From the NCBI GenBank assembly GCA_004296455.1, contig AP018280.1, forward strand, positions 1,736,001 to 1,800,000: a DNA stretch of 64,000 nt. Direction: 5' to 3'. Shown one piece after another: positions 37,369 to 46,091 of this stretch. The notes beneath the pieces are model-generated. The model was given only the letters and a program-made list of their open reading frames with translations. It did not search any database and was not told the origin of the DNA. A program made the translations under genes and the position numbers. Origin of the DNA: Calothrix sp. NIES-4101 (lineage in GTDB: Bacteria > Cyanobacteriota > Cyanobacteriia > Cyanobacteriales > Nostocaceae). Every line of letters starts with the position of its first letter. Position 1 is the stretch's first letter.

Positions 37369-38550
37369 ATGTTAACCGATATTCAAGATTTAGCAACAAA
37401 ATTAGCGCCGCGCCTGATTGAAATTCGCCGTCATTTACATTCGCACCCAGAACTGAGTGGTCAAGAGTATCAAACGGCTGCTTTCGTTGCTGGGGTCTTG
37501 TCGTCGAATGGCTTGCATGTGGAGGAGGGCGTGGGCAAAACTGGTGTCATTGGCGAACTAGATGGGACTGGTAGTGATAATCGCATCTTAGCTATCCGTG
37601 CGGATATGGATGCTTTACCGATTGAAGAGCGTACCGGATTAGATTTTACTTCCAAGACAAAAGGAATAATGCACGCTTGCGGTCATGATATTCATGCGAC
37701 GGTAGGCTTGGGTACGGCGATGGTTTTGGCAGATTTAAAGGAAAAATTACCGGGAAAAGTCCGTTTTTTATTTCAACCGGCGGAGGAAATAGCCCAAGGT
37801 GCGAGTTGGATGGTGCAGGATGGGGCGATGAAGAATGTGTCTGCAATTTTGGGATTGCATGTTTTTCCTTCGATCGCAGCTGGTACAGTTGGGTTGCGCT
37901 ATGGGGCTTTGACTGCGGCAGCAGATGATTTAGAGATTATGATTCTGGGTGAGTCGGGACATGGTGCTAGACCCCATGAGGCTGTGGATGCAATTTGGAT
38001 TGCTTCTCAGGTAATTACCACTTTACAGCAGGCAATTAGTCGAACCCAGAATCCTTTGCGTCCAGTGGTGTTAAGTATTGGGCAAATTAATGGCGGACGC
38101 GCACCTAATATAATTGCCGATAAAGTGGAGTTGCGGGGTACGGTAAGGTCTTTACATCCAGAAACCCGAGCAAATTTACCGCACTGGATTGAAAATATTG
38201 TGGCGAGTGTTTGCGATTCTTATGGGGCAAAGTATCAAGTTAATTATCATCAAGGTGTGCCGAGTGTCCAAAATGACTATGCTTTGACGCAGTTATTACA
38301 GGCATCCGCCGAAGAAGCTTGGGGAAGCGATCGCGTTCAAGTTTTACCAGAAGCGTCCCTCGGTGCGGAAGATTTTTCTGTATATTTGGATCATGCACCT
38401 GGGGCAATGTTTCGTTTGGGTATTGGTTTTAAAGATCGCAGCCATAATTACCCTTTGCATCATCCTTTATTTGAAGTGGATGAGTCTGCAATCATTACAG
38501 GGGTAGTGACTATGGCTTATACTGCTTATAAATTTTGGTCACAGCCATAA
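37369..38550 (+). CDS. M20-family N-acyl-amino-acid amidohydrolase (393 aa)
   Basis: Zinc ligands are visible in HACGHDIHATVG (about 103-114) and the catalytic QPAEEIAQGA, with a lid domain containing ESGHGARPHEAVDAI and final HHPLFEVDE. This is the carboxypeptidase Ss1/hippurate hydrolase/IAA-amino acid hydrolase group that removes acyl groups from amino acids, probably in the cytoplasm. Length fits. It may be co-transcribed with the upstream glutamine amidotransferase. The substrate is unknown. Confidence 0.93.
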   Translation: MLTDIQDLATKLAPRLIEIRRHLHSHPELSGQEYQTAAFVAGVLSSNGLHVEEGVGKTGVIGELDGTGSDNRILAIRADMDALPIEERTGLDFTSKTKGIMHACGHDIHATVGLGTAMVLADLKEKLPGKVRFLFQPAEEIAQGASWMVQDGAMKNVSAILGLHVFPSIAAGTVGLRYGALTAAADDLEIMILGESGHGARPHEAVDAIWIASQVITTLQQAISRTQNPLRPVVLSIGQINGGRAPNIIADKVELRGTVRSLHPETRANLPHWIENIVASVCDSYGAKYQVNYHQGVPSVQNDYALTQLLQASAEEAWGSDRVQVLPEASLGAEDFSVYLDHAPGAMFRLGIGFKDRSHNYPLHHPLFEVDESAIITGVVTMAYTAYKFWSQP

Positions 38551-38746
38551 ATTCCCTTCCCAGCAAGTATTCTCAAATGCGATCGCACTTTTATAATCTA
38601 ACCGTGAATAATGCGATCGCTTAATCTCAATTTTTAATCTCAAATTATGAGATAACATTACCCATCACTCCCAGCAGATAACCTTAACGTCATCACCAAT
38701 CAATTCTCGATGGTCGATGTGCATGGGTGTTGTTAGCCTGTTATTA

Positions 38747-39403
38747 CTATGATCGCCGCTCTAAAATTTTTCTAATATTTGGTAAAGCCGCTTCCACAAC
38801 TTCAGGCTGTGGCGTTGTTTGTTGCCAACTTTCACGTATCGCCAGCCGTTCTAACCATGCCTTGAGGCGGTGATAGGGATCTAGAGAAAAGCCGAATAGA
38901 TACAATGAAGGTAATAAAGTTCCAGCAACAATATCTGCCAACGTAAGCTCTTCTCCAACAAAGTACGAATGTTTCTCGAGCATATTCTCGTAAAATTGCA
39001 TTACAGAGATGACTCGCTCTTTTGCCGCATCAAGCTTCTGATTGTCAACGTCCAATCCTACTAAAGGTCGGGTTAATAGAAGCATAGCAAGTTGAAGTTC
39101 ATTGACGGCAACCATCTCCACCATCCGAACTATAGCAATATTTTCAGGATCATTTGGCATCAATGATCGAGTCGGATATTTCGCTTCTAGGTAATCTAAA
39201 ATTGCCAACGACTCAATGATCCGAAAGCCGTTATCTACGATGACGGGAACGCGTTGGAGCGAATTAACTGCTGTAAAGTTGTTATCAAACTGATCGCCGT
39301 CCAGATTTACTAGAATTGGCTCAAACGGTATTTGTTTTTCTAGCAGTGCCACCCACACTCGACGCACATTGGCAGATACCGGATTGTAGTAGAACTTCAG
39401 CAT
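38747..39403 (-). CDS. Glutathione S-transferase family protein (218 aa)
   Basis: The N-terminal thioredoxin-like domain (LKFYYNPVSANVRRVWVALL) has the cis-Pro in RVPVIVDNG and the glutathione-binding ES in IIESLAILDYLEAKYP. A helical C-terminal domain with LTLADIVAGTLL follows. Catalytic Ser/Asn is likely in NPVSAN, as in theta/phi-like bacterial GSTs. It probably detoxifies electrophiles or peroxides in the cytoplasm. It is a single-gene unit, convergent with the M20 gene. Confidence 0.93.
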   Translation of the reverse strand: MLKFYYNPVSANVRRVWVALLEKQIPFEPILVNLDGDQFDNNFTAVNSLQRVPVIVDNGFRIIESLAILDYLEAKYPTRSLMPNDPENIAIVRMVEMVAVNELQLAMLLLTRPLVGLDVDNQKLDAAKERVISVMQFYENMLEKHSYFVGEELTLADIVAGTLLPSLYLFGFSLDPYHRLKAWLERLAIRESWQQTTPQPEVVEAALPNIRKILERRS

Positions 39404-39809
39404 TGAAACCTCTGTTTGAAAACTATGCTTTCAGTGCACCCTTGAAGTCTAACAATAAATTGAAGTTGATAAAAAGCTAGGATAAGGCTTTCGCAATTTT
39501 GCAAATTTTAGATTACGCTGCCTATTATCTTGGCACTTCAGTCTTAAATCTCCATAAGGGAATCGGTAGAACTTCTTTTGATTTCAATTTTTAGTATAAC
39601 AAGGTCTAAAAAAGCAAATTTATCAGCTTGATTTTGTAGCAAAGAAGTAGTTTATATCAAACGCAATATTTTTTTATTTATCTGGAATCTGGTGATGAGA
39701 ATCTGAAGTAAAATAATAGAATACGGGTGATTTGGCTCTACTAAACTTAATTAATTATTCTCAGGATTTTCTTTATTTATCAAAACAAAAAATAAGGAGT
39801 TGCGTAGAT
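39404..39809. other. Intergenic region upstream of the L,D-transpeptidase gene
   Basis: This is 406 bases between divergent genes. The frame of the transpeptidase is open back to a TTG at 39732, but the extra 26 codons have no ribosome site and are not counted. Nothing else was recognised apart from the AAGGAG ribosome site at 39794-39799. Confidence 0.45.
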
Positions 39810-40364
39810 ATGCAAGTCCACATGCGATCGCTCTGGAAATGGCATTTATTAATTTTTATGACTGCGTCTGTTGTTGCTAATTTTGTGAGTATTTATCATC
39901 TACCAATTACAACTTTAGCAGCACCCGCAAGTAAGCAAAATTCAGCAACAGAAACCGAAACAGTCAGACCAGATAAAGTTACTCAAGCAATTCTAAATTT
40001 GAAAGAATCGCAGCAACGTTGGATTGAAATTAATCTCAAAGAACAAAAGCTGTTGGCTTGGGAAGGAAATCAATTTGTTTATGGGACAACAATTTCTACA
40101 GGAAAGCGTTTAACTCCCACACCAACAGGAGTTTTTGCTGTCCAAACAAAATTACGACAAGCCAGAATGCGAGGTAGTGATTACGATATTCCTGATGTTC
40201 CTTATACTATGTATTATGACGGGAACTACGCAATTCATGGCGCATATTGGCACAATAATTTTGGGACTCCAGTTAGTCATGGTTGCGTTAATTTACCACC
40301 AAAAAAAGCTTTGTGGTTATTCAATTGGGCAAAAGTGGGAACACCTGTGGTTGTGAGGAAATAG
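39810..40364 (+). CDS. L,D-transpeptidase, YkuD family, exported (184 aa)
   Basis: A signal or anchor segment (about 8-35, WKWHLLIFMTASVVANFV) precedes the YkuD domain (about 70-184) with the catalytic HGAYWHNNFG and SHGCVNL motif containing the nucleophile Cys. These enzymes make 3-3 cross-links in peptidoglycan or attach proteins to it in the periplasm. ATG 39810 is chosen because AAGGAG lies 10 bases upstream and the signal segment then sits at the N-terminus. It is monocistronic and convergent with the universal stress gene. Confidence 0.92.
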   Translation: MQVHMRSLWKWHLLIFMTASVVANFVSIYHLPITTLAAPASKQNSATETETVRPDKVTQAILNLKESQQRWIEINLKEQKLLAWEGNQFVYGTTISTGKRLTPTPTGVFAVQTKLRQARMRGSDYDIPDVPYTMYYDGNYAIHGAYWHNNFGTPVSHGCVNLPPKKALWLFNWAKVGTPVVVRK

Positions 40365-40418
40365 GGGAAATTTTGGTGTAAGAAGCTCAAATAGAGAAAT
40401 CAACTGCATCTACCACAA

Positions 40419-40958
40419 TTACTCTGCATTTATGCTTACTGGTTGCGTCTCCGATGTTTGGGGAGGCGTGACAGCTATTCCTTGGACTGCCAAAACTGAA
40501 CAATGGGCGTGGTGTAGTACGTAGTTACTAACACTACCAAGGAAAAATTCACTTAAGCCAGCACGTCCTCGACGACCAAGTATGATTACTTCAGCTTGCC
40601 AATTTCGCGCAATTTCGCAAATTATTCGTCCGGGATCGCCTAAATTTTGGGTAAATTCGGTTTTTATTCCTTTCTGAGTCGCAGTGCTGCACAATGAACT
40701 CAAAAAGTTAATATTCTCTTGCTTCAAATGATCCCATTGTTTCAGGGTTTGAGTGATGGCTTCAGAATGTATTGCCGGATAAAAGCTATAGGGATCCATG
40801 GAAATCGGATTTACATAGCGATCGCTATAGGGTGACATTACATGTACCAGCATTAAACTTGCATTATTTGCTTTTGCTAGAGCTAATGCTTCTTGGAAAA
40901 CAATATGACCAATTTGATTGTTTTCAACCGCAACTAGGATTTTTGTAAACATATCCAA
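40419..40958 (-). CDS. Universal stress protein (UspA family), 179 aa
   Basis: It starts MDMFTKILVAVENNQIGHI and ends with the ATP-binding motif GRRGRAGLSEFFLGSVSN (G-x2-G-x9-GS type), so it is probably an ATP-binding Usp. An alternative start is the Met at residue 3. A loop with SPYSDRYVNPISMDPYSFYP is typical of the larger cyanobacterial Usp proteins. Its role is stress resistance, not further defined. Confidence 0.93.
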   Translation of the reverse strand: MDMFTKILVAVENNQIGHIVFQEALALAKANNASLMLVHVMSPYSDRYVNPISMDPYSFYPAIHSEAITQTLKQWDHLKQENINFLSSLCSTATQKGIKTEFTQNLGDPGRIICEIARNWQAEVIILGRRGRAGLSEFFLGSVSNYVLHHAHCSVLAVQGIAVTPPQTSETQPVSINAE

Positions 40959-41212
40959 TTATCCTTTGTGTAATCGGATGAATTGTATAAATCTGATTTA
41001 GTAAACTTAAGAGTTTACGATCACAATTATTTGATAATTCTTTACAATTAACAAACCATATTTTTAATATCTAGTGAGTCTAAATATTAACTGGTTCTTA
41101 CTCTTTTACCTTACCTTTTTTGATTCACCCATAAGCCGGAATATTCATAAAAATTTAACTAGCGTAGTCCAATTTATCTCTAGGTGAGACAAATTATCCC
41201 ACCACCATCCAA

Positions 41213-41680
41213 TTAAATATTCAGGTCTTGTAAAGCCAGACGAATCTGTTCTAAACGTCTACGATTGACACCCAAGTCTGAATCTCCCATCCGAGATGCC
41301 GATCGCATATGGATGATATGCTCTTGTTGGGGAAAGTAGAATTCGACATCATCGACAAAGCCAAAAATACGACTTTTGGAAAGGGCATGAATGTAGTCAT
41401 CTGTTTGTTCTATTACTTCTGTACGTGGAACAACGGTAAGCACTTTGAGCAAGGTTTTACGGGCAGCATCTCGGTCGATATGATATGTAATTGGCTCAAT
41501 ACTATGTTTGGAATCGGCATCTTGACTCAGAGCACAGTTTGGGGAACTGGGACAAGCTGCTAAGGGAGAGGTAGCCCAAGCAGCAGTAGGCAATATAAAA
41601 ATTGCAGTTAGGCTCAGGAAGATTGCCCAAGTAATGAATTTTTGCCTGAATTTGGCGATCGCTGCATAGAATGTTTTCAT
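41213..41680 (-). CDS. DUF1499 family exported protein (155 aa)
   Basis: A signal peptide (about 1-36; core FITWAIFLSLTAIFILPTAA) is followed by the family motif CPSSPNCALSQDAD and the C-terminal HIIHMRSASRMGDSDLGVN and RRRLEQIR. DUF1499 proteins are periplasmic or thylakoid-lumenal and have no established function. It is followed on the minus strand, 31 bases upstream in map order, by the cysteine desulfurase gene, with which it may form an operon. Confidence 0.9.
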   Translation of the reverse strand: MKTFYAAIAKFRQKFITWAIFLSLTAIFILPTAAWATSPLAACPSSPNCALSQDADSKHSIEPITYHIDRDAARKTLLKVLTVVPRTEVIEQTDDYIHALSKSRIFGFVDDVEFYFPQQEHIIHMRSASRMGDSDLGVNRRRLEQIRLALQDLNI

Positions 41681-41710
41681 AATTTACTCCTCTGGATATT
41701 GATTAATTTG

Positions 41711-42895
41711 TTAATTTGTGATTTGTTTTCGCAACCGTTCTAAAACCTGCTGAAATACAATTGCCGTCCAGTCGATATCTGCCTCTGTGGTATCTCTTCC
41801 TAGTGTCATGCGAACCCCAGCCATTGCTGCCTGATCAGAATAACCCATTGCTAGTAAGATTGGACTAGGGTTAAGTTTACCGCTACTACAGGCAGAACCG
41901 GCACTAATTCCAATTCCCGCCAGATTCATTTGCCGGACAATATTTCTACCATTGATACTCTCACCATCTGCATTCACTAAGCAAAAGCTGACGTGGTGGG
42001 GTAAACGTTGGCATAAATCCCCCGTAGGAATTAAACCGGGAATGTCAATTAGGTGAGAGAATAGGCGATCGCGCAATTTGATTAACCTGGGTGTTTCTGT
42101 TGCCATTTCTTCCATGGCTAATTCTGCGGCTTTGCCAAAACCGGCGATAATTGCAACAGCTTGAGTGCCGGAACGGGATGGTGTATTCACTCCTGTTAAC
42201 GATGAGCGCATTTCTTGTCCACCACCTAATAATAATGGCACTAATTCCACACCTGGATGGACATACAATGCACCTGCACCTTGAAGGCCGTATGTTTTAT
42301 GACTAGATAAGCTCAGTAAATCTACTGATAATGTTTCGACATCAATTGGTAATCGTCCGGCAACTTGTACAGCATCAGTATGAAATAGCACATTATGTTG
42401 ACGAGCAATTTTTCCTAACTCCGAAATAGGTTGTAAAGTTCCGACTTCACTTTGCCCGTAAATTATCGAGATTAAAGCAGTATTTTCTTGAATTGCGTTG
42501 GCTAAATCTTGGGGGTTCACTTGACCTTTAGCATCAACACCTAGGCGCGTTACCTGCCATCCGCATAATTCTAACATTCGTGCGGGTTCAGAAATTGCCG
42601 AATGTTCGACACTGGAAATAATTAAATGTTGAGGTTGGCTGTAGAGACGAGCCACACCCATAATTGCAGTATTATCAGCTTCCGTACCGCCGGATGTGAA
42701 AATAATTGATTCAGGGGATGCATTGATTAAGTTTGCGACTTGCGATCGCGCCACTTCTATTACTGTAGCAGCCCGTTGTCCCCATTCATGCAGGCTGGAG
42801 GGATTACCCCACTGTTGTGCGAGTGTTGTTTGCACGAGGGAAATAACTTCATTGCGAGTGGGAGTAGTAGCACTGTAGTCAAGATAAATTTGCAT
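41711..42895 (-). CDS. Cysteine desulfurase (NifS/IscS type), 394 aa
   Basis: This PLP enzyme starts IYLDYSATTPTRNEVI. It has FTSGGTEADNTAIMG, the Lys for PLP in SLSSHKTYGLQGAG, and the active-site Cys in GISAGSACSSGKLNPS. The loop around this Cys fits group I (NifS/IscS). It removes sulfur from cysteine for iron-sulfur clusters or tRNA thiolation. No iscU, nifU or suf genes are adjacent, so its pathway cannot be told. It probably leads a two-gene operon with the DUF1499 gene. Confidence 0.95.
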   Translation of the reverse strand: MQIYLDYSATTPTRNEVISLVQTTLAQQWGNPSSLHEWGQRAATVIEVARSQVANLINASPESIIFTSGGTEADNTAIMGVARLYSQPQHLIISSVEHSAISEPARMLELCGWQVTRLGVDAKGQVNPQDLANAIQENTALISIIYGQSEVGTLQPISELGKIARQHNVLFHTDAVQVAGRLPIDVETLSVDLLSLSSHKTYGLQGAGALYVHPGVELVPLLLGGGQEMRSSLTGVNTPSRSGTQAVAIIAGFGKAAELAMEEMATETPRLIKLRDRLFSHLIDIPGLIPTGDLCQRLPHHVSFCLVNADGESINGRNIVRQMNLAGIGISAGSACSSGKLNPSPILLAMGYSDQAAMAGVRMTLGRDTTEADIDWTAIVFQQVLERLRKQITN

Positions 42896-43114
42896 ACTTT
42901 AATTTAAGGACATATTTAGCAACGGGCTGGTTCATATTTTCAGATTACACATAATATCTGGCAAATTCTCACTTCTGCTTGCATAACTGTATCTGTACTC
43001 ATCGGTGGATTTATGCGTCACCTACCCGAAAGGCGTGTTGAATATGGGGGTAAATCCATCGCCAAATTTTGGGAATAATAAATCAGTTCATCAAGTTAAC
43101 TATAAAAAATCACT

Positions 43115-44809
43115 GTGCATTTTACCTTGATTAAAAATCCCCAGAATAAATTTTATTGTTTATGTTTAATTGCCTTGAGTCTGACAGCTTGTCAGCAAGT
43201 AAAATCACAAAACCAAAGTTTAATTTCTGGTTTGCAGCCTTTACCACAGGACGCTTTCATTCAGGTATATTTTAATAATTCTCAAACTGCGGAATATCAA
43301 GAATATTATCGTCCTAAAAAACGCTTTGGCGACAACTTAGAAAAGCAAATTATTGATGCAATTTCTCAAGCTAAATCATCAGTGGATGTTGCAGTGCAGG
43401 AATTACGTTTACCAAAGGTGGCACAGGCAATATCAGAAAGGCAAAAAGCAGGAGTAAAAGTTAGATTAATTTTAGAAAATACGTATAATCGCGCTTGGAG
43501 TCGTTTTTCATCAGAGGAAGTCGCCAAGTTAAAACCAAGAGAACGTGAAAAATATCAGGAGTTCCATGCTTTTGTCGATATGAATAAAGATGGGAAACTG
43601 AGCACCGAGGAAATTAATCAGCGTGATGCATTAGTTATTCTCGAAAATGCCAAAGTTCCGAAATTAGATGATACCGCAGATGCTTCTCGTGGTAGTGACT
43701 TGATGCATCACAAATTTATTGTGATTGATAATCGCATTATTGTTGTCACTTCAGCTAATTTTACTACATCAGATGTACATGGAGATTTTAAAAACATTGA
43801 TACTTCTGGAAATGCCAATAATTTATTAAAAATAGATAGTCCAGAAGTCGCATCAATATTTACAGAAGAATTTAATTTGATGTGGGGGAATGGTAGTCAA
43901 AATAATCCATCCAGACAAAATGTTGCCAATCAAGGCAGTAATCATAAATTTGGTATTAAAAAACCAATCCGCCCACCGAAAACAATCCAAGTTGGCGATA
44001 GCAAAGTCACTATTCATTTTTCTCCAACTTCGCCAACTCAACCCTGGTTAAATAGTAGTAATGGATTAATCAATAAATATTTAGCGGCAGCAACCAAATC
44101 TGTAGATATGGCTTTATTTGTCTTTAGCGAACAACGTTTTGCGAATACTCTAGAGACACGGCATGAAAACAATGCAAAAATTCGTGTTTTGATTGAAAAA
44201 AGTTTTGCTTATCGTCCCTACAGTGAAGGTTTAGATTTGATGGGTTTTGCACTCGCTGATAAATGTAAATACGAGTTTGATAACAAACCTTGGTACAATC
44301 CCCTCACAACTGTTGCTGTCCCAACTTTACCGAAAGGTGATTTATTGCATCATAAATTTGGTATTATTGATCATAAAATTGTAATTACAGGCTCCCATAA
44401 TTGGTCTGAAGCTGCTAACTATGGTAATGATGAGACAGTTGTAGTAATTGAAAATCCAGTCATTGCTGCACATTACAATCGTGAATTTGAGAGACTTTAT
44501 AAAAATTCCCAAGCTGGGTTACCGCCAAAAATTCAGCAGAAAATAGCAGCACAAAAAGAGCAATGTGCGGAAATCAAAGCACCCTCCAGTTTAGATAAAG
44601 TAATTGCCAACAAAGCACTACAGAAAATAAATTTAAATACTGCCAGTCTTAGCGAACTTGAAACATTACCTGGCGTGGGTAAAAAGATGGCAGAAAGAAT
44701 TATTATTGCCCGTCAGCAGAAACCGTTTACTTCTTTAAAGGATTTAGAGAGAGTTAAGGGAATTAGTTATAGCAAGTTATATAAATTAAAGGATTATGTG
44801 ACTTTGTAA
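43115..44809 (+). CDS. Lipoprotein with two phospholipase D motifs, an EF-hand and a ComEA-like HhH domain (564 aa)
   Basis: A lipoprotein signal (LIALSLTAC, lipobox at about residues 22-28) sends it across the membrane. Two HKD half-sites follow: HHKFIVIDN with SANFT (about 198-222) and HHKFGIIDHK with SHNWS (about 411-435), which together form one phosphodiesterase active site. A canonical EF-hand loop (DMNKDGKLSTEE, about 154-165) lies before the first HKD. The C-terminus (about 505-564) is a helix-hairpin-helix domain like ComEA: INLNTASLSELETLPGVGKK, then LKDLERVKGI. So a surface-anchored, possibly calcium-binding nuclease or phospholipase with a DNA-binding tail is implied. The start is GTG 43115. 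Confidence 0.9.
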   Translation: MHFTLIKNPQNKFYCLCLIALSLTACQQVKSQNQSLISGLQPLPQDAFIQVYFNNSQTAEYQEYYRPKKRFGDNLEKQIIDAISQAKSSVDVAVQELRLPKVAQAISERQKAGVKVRLILENTYNRAWSRFSSEEVAKLKPREREKYQEFHAFVDMNKDGKLSTEEINQRDALVILENAKVPKLDDTADASRGSDLMHHKFIVIDNRIIVVTSANFTTSDVHGDFKNIDTSGNANNLLKIDSPEVASIFTEEFNLMWGNGSQNNPSRQNVANQGSNHKFGIKKPIRPPKTIQVGDSKVTIHFSPTSPTQPWLNSSNGLINKYLAAATKSVDMALFVFSEQRFANTLETRHENNAKIRVLIEKSFAYRPYSEGLDLMGFALADKCKYEFDNKPWYNPLTTVAVPTLPKGDLLHHKFGIIDHKIVITGSHNWSEAANYGNDETVVVIENPVIAAHYNREFERLYKNSQAGLPPKIQQKIAAQKEQCAEIKAPSSLDKVIANKALQKINLNTASLSELETLPGVGKKMAERIIIARQQKPFTSLKDLERVKGISYSKLYKLKDYVTL

Positions 44810-45016
44810 GGTGGTGATTTGATGAGATAGGGAAGCAGCATACCTGAACATAGAGTATTTATTACACTCTTTTCCAGTATTAATACTTGGATTTTGAAAT
44901 ATCGAAAAACTGTAAATTCAGTTCAAGAATAGCGATGAGAGAAACAAATTGCTGTCAAGATGAGTCAATAGTAAGTATCAAAGTTATACAGTAAAGTATC
45001 AACTAAGAGGTTTACA

Positions 45017-45742
45017 ATGTATCGTCGCCTAAAATTTGGGGCATTTTTTTCACTTGCCTTTGTATTTATCGGCATTCCACAATTATTGCAGTCTCAACCA
45101 GCAGCAGCAGAAATCTCGGTTAATTCTACCTCTGTGACACCCACAAGTAAACAAACAAGTCCCATTTTACTGGCACGGGTAAATTACCTATCCAGCTTAG
45201 AAGCAGAGGTAATTGCGGAAACGAATAGAGTCAGGACAAACCCCAAATCTTATTTACCGATATTGGAAAATTACCGTAAGCGTTTCCAAGGAAAAAAAGT
45301 CAAGATTGGTAACAACACATTTTTGGTGACACAGGAAGGAACCAAAGCAGTTGATGAAGCGATCGCATTTTTGAAAAAACAGCGTCCATTAGCAGCATTG
45401 AATGCATCAAAAGGAATGTCATTAGGTGCTAAAGACCATGTTAAAGACCAAGGGAGCAAAGGTGCAATTGGTCATAATGGTAGCGATGGTAGTAGTCCCT
45501 TTTCTCGGATTAGTCGCTACGGCAAATGGCAAACTACAGCAGGTGAAAATATTAGCTACGGTCCAGCGACAGCGCAAGATATTGTCATGCAATTAATTAT
45601 CGACGATGGAGTGAGCGATCGCGGACATCGGAAAAATATTTTTAACCCAGCTTTCAAAGTCGCTGGAGTCGGCTTTGGCAATCATGCTAGATATGGCAAA
45701 ATGTGCGTAATCACTTATGCTGGTGGGTTTCAGGATAAGTAA
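45017..45742 (+). CDS. Secreted CAP (SCP/PR-1) domain protein (241 aa)
   Basis: A signal peptide (about 1-32, ending QPAAAE) is followed by a CAP domain: [39 protein letters not shown], then [20 protein letters not shown] and [19 protein letters not shown]. The putative CAP metal-site His residues (in GHNGS and GHRKN) and the Glu of GEN are present. Bacterial CAP proteins are secreted with largely unknown roles. A Lys-rich insertion ([19 protein letters not shown]) lies near the start. It follows the PLD lipoprotein gene by 207 bases on the same strand. Confidence 0.92.
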   Translation: MYRRLKFGAFFSLAFVFIGIPQLLQSQPAAAEISVNSTSVTPTSKQTSPILLARVNYLSSLEAEVIAETNRVRTNPKSYLPILENYRKRFQGKKVKIGNNTFLVTQEGTKAVDEAIAFLKKQRPLAALNASKGMSLGAKDHVKDQGSKGAIGHNGSDGSSPFSRISRYGKWQTTAGENISYGPATAQDIVMQLIIDDGVSDRGHRKNIFNPAFKVAGVGFGNHARYGKMCVITYAGGFQDK

Positions 45743-46091
45743 TTAAAAAGGCTAGGGAGACAGGGGAACGTGGTGATGCCAAGACATCAAAAGCTGATTC
45801 CTGACTCCAGCCCCTCGACTTGTGATTCCTAGAAAATAAAATCTTTAAAAACAGCATTAAAGCTGAATTTATCAGTGTTTTGAGCAACTTTAAAAAAAAT
45901 AAACACTATATTTACAATAGATTAAAACAAGGTAGAGTTAAGACGAGTATTGCGTGTCAGAAGTATCTACAGCAACTTCAGAACGACATAACCGACATAA
46001 AAACGATGTATAATCAGCCCGTCTCCTCCAGTATTATTACGGCGATTATGACTGGCTTGCTTTCTATATCCTCTACCTTGGTAAGCGGCAT
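45743..46091. other. Intergenic region before the 1047-aa surface protein
   Basis: This is 349 bases with no convincing gene. An 81-codon frame (from 45880) overlaps the start of the next gene in another frame and shows no family feature, so it is not called. It presumably holds the promoter for the next gene. Confidence 0.4.
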
